The notes under the pieces were generated by a model that was given only the letters and a program-made list of their open reading frames with translations, was not told where the DNA came from and ran no database searches. A stretch of 64,000 nucleotides of DNA from Bifidobacterium eulemuris (GTDB lineage: Bacteria; Actinomycetota; Actinomycetes; Actinomycetales; Bifidobacteriaceae), in NCBI RefSeq assembly GCF_014898155.1, contig NZ_CP062938.1, forward strand, positions 1,984,001 through 2,048,000. The letters are read 5' to 3'. A program made the position numbers and the translations under genes. Every line of letters starts with the position of its first letter. The stretch's first letter is position 1. Positions 60,378 to 64,000 of this stretch are shown here, in pieces.

Positions 60378-61958
60378 ATGGCCTGCACCACGATTCTGGT
60401 CGGCAAGGACGCGAGCTATGACGGCTCCACCATCATCGCCCGCAACGAGGATTCCGCGAACGGCGAGTTCTGCCCCAAGCGTTTCGTCGTCGTCACGCCC
60501 GAGGAACAGCCTCGGCATTACCGCGCGGTGATCTCCCACGTGGAAATCGACCTGCCGGACGATCCCATGCGGTACACCGCCGTGCCGAACGCCGATCTCA
60601 AGGAGGGCATCTGGGGCGAGGCCGGCGTGAACGAGGCGAATGTGGCGATGAGCGCCACCGAAACCCTCACCACCAACGAGCGCGTGCTCGGCGCGGATCC
60701 GTTCGTGGAGCTCGTGCCCGCCGAGGGCAGGAATCCGGAGATTCCCGGCGGCATCGGCGAGGAGGATTTCCTCACCCTGGTGCTGCCGTATGTGACCACC
60801 GCCCGCGAGGGTGTGGAGCGTCTTGGCGCGCTGCTCGAGGAATACGGCACCTATGAGATGAACGGCGTCGCTTTCTCCGATGTGGACGAGATCTGGTGGA
60901 TGGAAACCGTGGGCGGCCACCATTGGATCGCCAAGCGCGTGCCCGACGAGGCGTATGTGACCATGCCCAACCAGCTGGGCATCGACGAATTCGATCTGGA
61001 CGACGCGTTGGGCGAGCAGGAGGAGCATATGTGCTCCGCCGATCTGGGCGAATGGATCGAACGCAACCATCTGGACCTGTCGGTCGAACCCGCCTCGCCG
61101 TTCAACCCGCGTGACGCCTTCGGCTCGCACTCCGACGCCGACCATGTGTACAACACGCCCCGCGCGTGGTGGATGCAGCGCTTCCTCAACCCCTACGACG
61201 AGGTGTGGGACGGCCCCGACGCGGAACACAAGCCGGAAAGCAACGACATTCCGTGGGCCCGCCAGCCCGAACGCAAGGTGACGATCGAAGACATCAAATA
61301 CGTGCTCTCCGGCCACTATCAGGGCACGCCGTACGATCCGTACGGCAAGCTCGGCGACGAGCGCACCCGCCACATGTACCGTCCGATCGGCATCAACCGC
61401 CAGAGCCAGCTCGCCGTGCTGCAGATCCGCCCGTACCGCCCGCAGGTCTCGCGAGCGATCCAGTGGATGGCGTACGGCTCCAATCCGTTCAATACGCTGG
61501 TGCCGTTCTATGCGAATGTGGACACGACGCCGGAGTATCTGGCGGACACCACCACGCGCGTGACCACCGAGAACTTCTACTGGGCCAACCGTGTGATCGC
61601 CGCCCTGTGCGACGGTGCGTTCGCCGACACCTCCAACGCGGTGGCGCGCTACCAGGAGAAGACGGGCGCGTACGGCCATGCGATGCTCGCCGCCACGGAT
61701 GAGAAGATCGCTCAGCTCACCGGCATCGCGCTGGACGCCGAATTCGACGCCGACGAGACGGATGGCGACGTGCAGCCGATGGATCCGGACGGGATCATCG
61801 AGGAGATTCGGGCCGGCGCGCAGGCGCGTGGCCTCCTCGTCGCCGCCAACCAGGAGCTGGCCGACAAGCTCAAGGCCGACACCGACAAGCTGCTCGACTC
61901 CGTGCTGTTCACCCGCAGCATGGCTATGAGCAACGGCTTCCATCTTTCCGATTTCTGA
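60378..61958 (+). CDS. pepD: C69-family dipeptidase
   Basis: A 526-residue Ntn-hydrolase of the PepD family. The catalytic Cys is residue 3 ([26 protein letters not shown]); in this family the Cys is exposed after removal of the short leader. Other family parts: [81 protein letters not shown]. It releases amino acids from dipeptides in the cytoplasm. GAAAGGAC before the ATG sets 60378; a GTG nine bases earlier is possible but would displace the Cys. The stop codon overlaps a palindromic repeat. Confidence 0.94.
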   Translation: MACTTILVGKDASYDGSTIIARNEDSANGEFCPKRFVVVTPEEQPRHYRAVISHVEIDLPDDPMRYTAVPNADLKEGIWGEAGVNEANVAMSATETLTTNERVLGADPFVELVPAEGRNPEIPGGIGEEDFLTLVLPYVTTAREGVERLGALLEEYGTYEMNGVAFSDVDEIWWMETVGGHHWIAKRVPDEAYVTMPNQLGIDEFDLDDALGEQEEHMCSADLGEWIERNHLDLSVEPASPFNPRDAFGSHSDADHVYNTPRAWWMQRFLNPYDEVWDGPDAEHKPESNDIPWARQPERKVTIEDIKYVLSGHYQGTPYDPYGKLGDERTRHMYRPIGINRQSQLAVLQIRPYRPQVSRAIQWMAYGSNPFNTLVPFYANVDTTPEYLADTTTRVTTENFYWANRVIAALCDGAFADTSNAVARYQEKTGAYGHAMLAATDEKIAQLTGIALDAEFDADETDGDVQPMDPDGIIEEIRAGAQARGLLVAANQELADKLKADTDKLLDSVLFTRSMAMSNGFHLSDF

Positions 61959-62073
61959 GATCCCTGCGCCTCGCTCGGGATGACAGAGAGATACCCCTCG
62001 TCGTCCCGAGCGAGTCGCACGGATTTCTTCCGGAAACGTGGTTTCGTCATTCCGAGCGGAGTCGAGGAATCTC
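61957..62073. repeat. Dispersed palindromic repeat, copy 4 (three linked pieces)
   Basis: Three pieces of the family: a forward one ending CGCTCGGGATGAC (61957–61984), an inverted partner CGTCGTCCCGAGCGAG (about 61999–62014) and a second inverted one, CGTCATTCCGAGCGGAGTCG plus AGGAATCTC (about 62045–62073). They may fold into a long hairpin. The first piece begins at the pepD stop codon. Confidence 0.75.
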
Positions 62074-62125
62074 ACGCTTACTCATCACCCACACCGCCAC
62101 ATAGTCCGCTAAGAAAGGACCAGAT

Positions 62126-63643
62126 ATGACCGATATCAAGGACTTCACCAGCCAATACGGATTGGTTGAGAAAATCGACGCTTTCGGCTATCTCGACGCG
62201 CTGAACGCCAATCCGGACGCCCCGCGCAAGCACGGCAAAGTCGTGCTGGTCACGGCCGATACCCCGCTGATGGCCTCCCGCGGCGAAGGCAAAACCACCA
62301 CCACCATCGCCCTGATCGACGCGCTTAACAAGCGTGGGGTGGATGCGGCCGCCGTGCTGCGTCAGCCGAGCATGGGCATCACCGCCGCCGGTTCCAAGGG
62401 CGGCGCGTCAGGTGGCGGCAAGGCCTCGCTCACCCATCCCGAACTCATCGACTGGGGTCTGACCGGCGAGATGGCCGCCATCGCCGCCGCGCAGAACCTG
62501 CTCGTCTCCTTCGCGGAGAAGGCCATCGACGAGGGACGTCTCGACGACATCCTCGTGCCGCGCGTCTCCGAAGTGCCAAGCCGCTCGCTGCGCGCGATCA
62601 CCGTGGATGCCGGCAAGAACAACGTGGCCGAGAAGGTTGTGCTCACACCGACCTGCGAGCTTATGCAGATCGTGTGCCTGTCGCGTTCGATGGACGAGAT
62701 CGGACGCCGTGTGGCCGCGATGATCGCCGGCACCAAGGACGGCAAGGCCGTGACCTTCGGCGAGTTCATCGACTTGTGGCGCATCACCGACATGCTCGCC
62801 GGCGCCGTGATGCCGGCTAAGACGGAGACCATGAACGGCTCGCCCGTCTACGTGCATGGCGGTCCCTTCGCCAACGTGTCCATCGGCATTCCGACGCTCG
62901 CTTCGGTGCAGATGGCCTGCTCGCTGCATGATGTGGTGATCGTCGAGGCCGGGTATGGCGCCGACGCCGGCGCGCAGAAGTGGCTGGACATCGCATGCCG
63001 CGAGTACGGCGCGCAGTGGCCGTCCGCCGCTATCGTCGTGACCCGCGCCTCCACGTGGCGCGACGACGCGGAACTCGCCTGGCGCTACCCCTTCCATGTG
63101 GATCGTCTGGAGAAGCTGGACATCCCCACCTTCCCGCTGGTCAATCTGTGGGACGGCGAGGACGATCAGATTCCGGCGCTGCGGGACACCGCCAAGGAGC
63201 TGGAATTCCGCGAGCCGATCATCGGCAACCTGTACCGCGACGGCGGCGAGGCGCTGGCTCCGCAGCTCGACCAGTTCGTGGACGCGCTGCTCAACGGCGC
63301 GATGCCGGCCGCGCCCCATAGCCACAAGGGCATGCCGTTGGTGGAGAACGTGAAGTGGATCGCCGAGCAGGCCTATGGCGTGCCTGCCGAACGCGTGGTG
63401 CTTAAGGACGGTTTCGCCGCCTCCCTGACCGAGGCGAACGAGCTGTGCGCGGGCGCTGGCGTGTCGTTGGACGATATGGCGGTGGTCGCGGTCAAGTCTC
63501 CCGCGACGATGACCGACAACGACCGCGCCGGCGAGGATGAGCGCACGGTGACCTTGAAGAAGGTCGAAGTGCATGCGGGCGCCGGCCTGGTGCACGTGAA
63601 CCTCACCACCAGCCTGACCACGCCGATGCCGAAGATCGTCTGA
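62126..63643 (+). CDS. fhs: Formate–tetrahydrofolate ligase
   Basis: Makes 10-formyl-THF from formate, THF and ATP, feeding purine and initiator-tRNA formylation. The 505-residue protein has the P-loop SRGEGKTTTTIALIDALNKRG, RQPSMGITAAGSKGGASGGGKASL (the family GxKGGAxGGG loop), NLLVSFAEKAIDEG, and ATMTDNDRAGEDERTVTLKKVEVHAGAGLVHVNLT at the end. In bifidobacteria formate is made by pyruvate formate-lyase, so the enzyme links fermentation to one-carbon metabolism. AGAAAGGACC precedes the ATG. Followed by a terminator. Confidence 0.95.
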   Translation: MTDIKDFTSQYGLVEKIDAFGYLDALNANPDAPRKHGKVVLVTADTPLMASRGEGKTTTTIALIDALNKRGVDAAAVLRQPSMGITAAGSKGGASGGGKASLTHPELIDWGLTGEMAAIAAAQNLLVSFAEKAIDEGRLDDILVPRVSEVPSRSLRAITVDAGKNNVAEKVVLTPTCELMQIVCLSRSMDEIGRRVAAMIAGTKDGKAVTFGEFIDLWRITDMLAGAVMPAKTETMNGSPVYVHGGPFANVSIGIPTLASVQMACSLHDVVIVEAGYGADAGAQKWLDIACREYGAQWPSAAIVVTRASTWRDDAELAWRYPFHVDRLEKLDIPTFPLVNLWDGEDDQIPALRDTAKELEFREPIIGNLYRDGGEALAPQLDQFVDALLNGAMPAAPHSHKGMPLVENVKWIAEQAYGVPAERVVLKDGFAASLTEANELCAGAGVSLDDMAVVAVKSPATMTDNDRAGEDERTVTLKKVEVHAGAGLVHVNLTTSLTTPMPKIV

Positions 63644-63668
63644 CGAGGGACAGGCCGTTTGGAATGAT

Positions 63669-63704
63669 GAGGGGGCGTTGCGTCGAGTGGCGCAACGCCC
63701 CCTC
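63669..63704. terminator. Bidirectional hairpin between fhs and the tautomerase gene
   Basis: Perfect 14-bp arms GAGGGGGCGTTGCG (63669–63682) and CGCAACGCCCCCTC (63691–63704), loop of 8. It lies between two convergent stops; no long T run. Confidence 0.8.
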
Positions 63705-63722
63705 TTGCGTGGGTGCGAAGAC

Positions 63723-64000
63723 TTAGAAATTGCCGCCGTTCCAGCCCCAGTCGGAGGTGGCGGTGTAGCGGATGTAGGTGCGGTCCTGCGGAATGCCGAG
63801 TGTGGATTCGAGCGCGTCCATGATCTGGCGGGTGAGCTCCTCCCACACGGAGCCGGGCACGGCGGAACGGCCGAGCATATTCACCTCCACATAGGCGGCG
63901 GGCGCGCTGTCGTCGCCGCCGAAGTAGATCGGCATATCGTCCTCGAACGGGCACATCAGCCAGCCCTCGGATTTGCCGGGAACGGCGGTGATCGCCTTGC
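63723..64000 (-). CDS. MIF-like tautomerase, N-terminus cut by window edge
   Basis: The visible C-terminal part (about 91 residues) reads on the minus strand from the window edge to a stop at 63723. It matches the macrophage-migration-inhibitory-factor/phenylpyruvate tautomerase family: VPGKSEGWLMCPFEDDMPIYFGGDDSAPAAYVEVNMLG corresponds to the MIF central strands, and LESTLGIPQDRTYIRYTATSDWGWNGGNF to the characteristic MIF end (helix, then …YINYYD…NVGWNNSTF). The catalytic N-terminal Pro lies outside the window, so activity cannot be judged. Reading frame from the edge is open; the internal ATG at 63956 is not the real start. Confidence 0.85.
   Translation of the reverse strand, partial: KAITAVPGKSEGWLMCPFEDDMPIYFGGDDSAPAAYVEVNMLGRSAVPGSVWEELTRQIMDALESTLGIPQDRTYIRYTATSDWGWNGGNF

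Noticed and set aside
59760..62075. 771-codon minus-strand frame across the PEBP and dipeptidase genes
   Set aside because: Antisense shadow of two genes with clear family motifs; no ribosome site and no recognisable domain.

Overview
The window is a high-GC actinobacterial chromosome segment, almost certainly from a Bifidobacterium (the B. breve/B. longum group is the best guess; species not determined). The evidence is the G/C-rich codon use, AAAGGAG-type ribosome sites, a short SRP RNA, a Flp/Tad pilus locus without secretin, a permease–ATPase fusion inside the sialic-acid transporter, and a large GH43 arabinan-utilisation set. All of these suit a gut commensal living on host sialoglycans and plant arabinan.

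Layout. 1–2.7 kb: a truncated secreted subtilisin-like protease (minus strand). 2.9–7.7 kb: a Tad pilus operon (TadZ/CpaE-like, TadA, a fused TadB–TadC, Flp pilin, TadE, TadF). Two copies of a 69-bp element with paired DnaA-box-like 9-mers precede tadZ and flp. 7.7–15.9 kb: lipid kinase, TetR regulator, dnaX, recR, an aspartokinase split into separate catalytic and ACT genes, and asd. 15.9–17.7 kb: a five-unit, exactly 38-bp-period hairpin array linking the stop codons of asd and a convergent AlbA_2/Schlafen-type regulator. 17.8–28.2 kb: a sialic-acid catabolic locus (DUF4862 protein, nanK, nanE, a peptide-type ABC importer, nanA, GntR regulator) with two candidate operators. 28.4–32.7 kb: DUF5701 protein, metallophosphoesterase, leuA with a strong terminator. 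32.9–46.0 kb: an arabinan locus with five GH43 enzymes, a LacI regulator and a CUT1 importer; three promoters carry paired CAACGTTG-like operators. 46.2–54.6 kb: class A PBP, UDP-galactopyranose mutase, SRP RNA, PAP2 membrane phosphatase, topA. 54.7–64 kb: tmk, holB, a divergent ptsH/ptsI pair, a PIN/RHH toxin–antitoxin pair, a PEBP-family protein, C69 dipeptidase, fhs, and a truncated MIF-like tautomerase.

How the genes work together. NanA, NanK and NanE convert imported sialic acid to GlcNAc-6-phosphate; the neighbouring ABC importer and GntR protein complete the module. A lipid-anchored GH43 arabinanase can cut arabinan outside the cell; the CUT1 importer would take up oligosaccharides and four GH43 enzymes without signal peptides would finish them in the cytoplasm, with the LacI protein sensing the inducer. 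DnaX, HolB, RecR, TopA and Tmk are housekeeping functions. Dispersed palindromic repeats of one GGATGAC/GTCATCC family occupy several intergenic gaps.

Limits: assignments come from reading motifs and known family features; no database search was run, so substrates and regulator–operator pairings are inferences. No tRNA, rRNA, CRISPR array, insertion sequence or prophage was seen.
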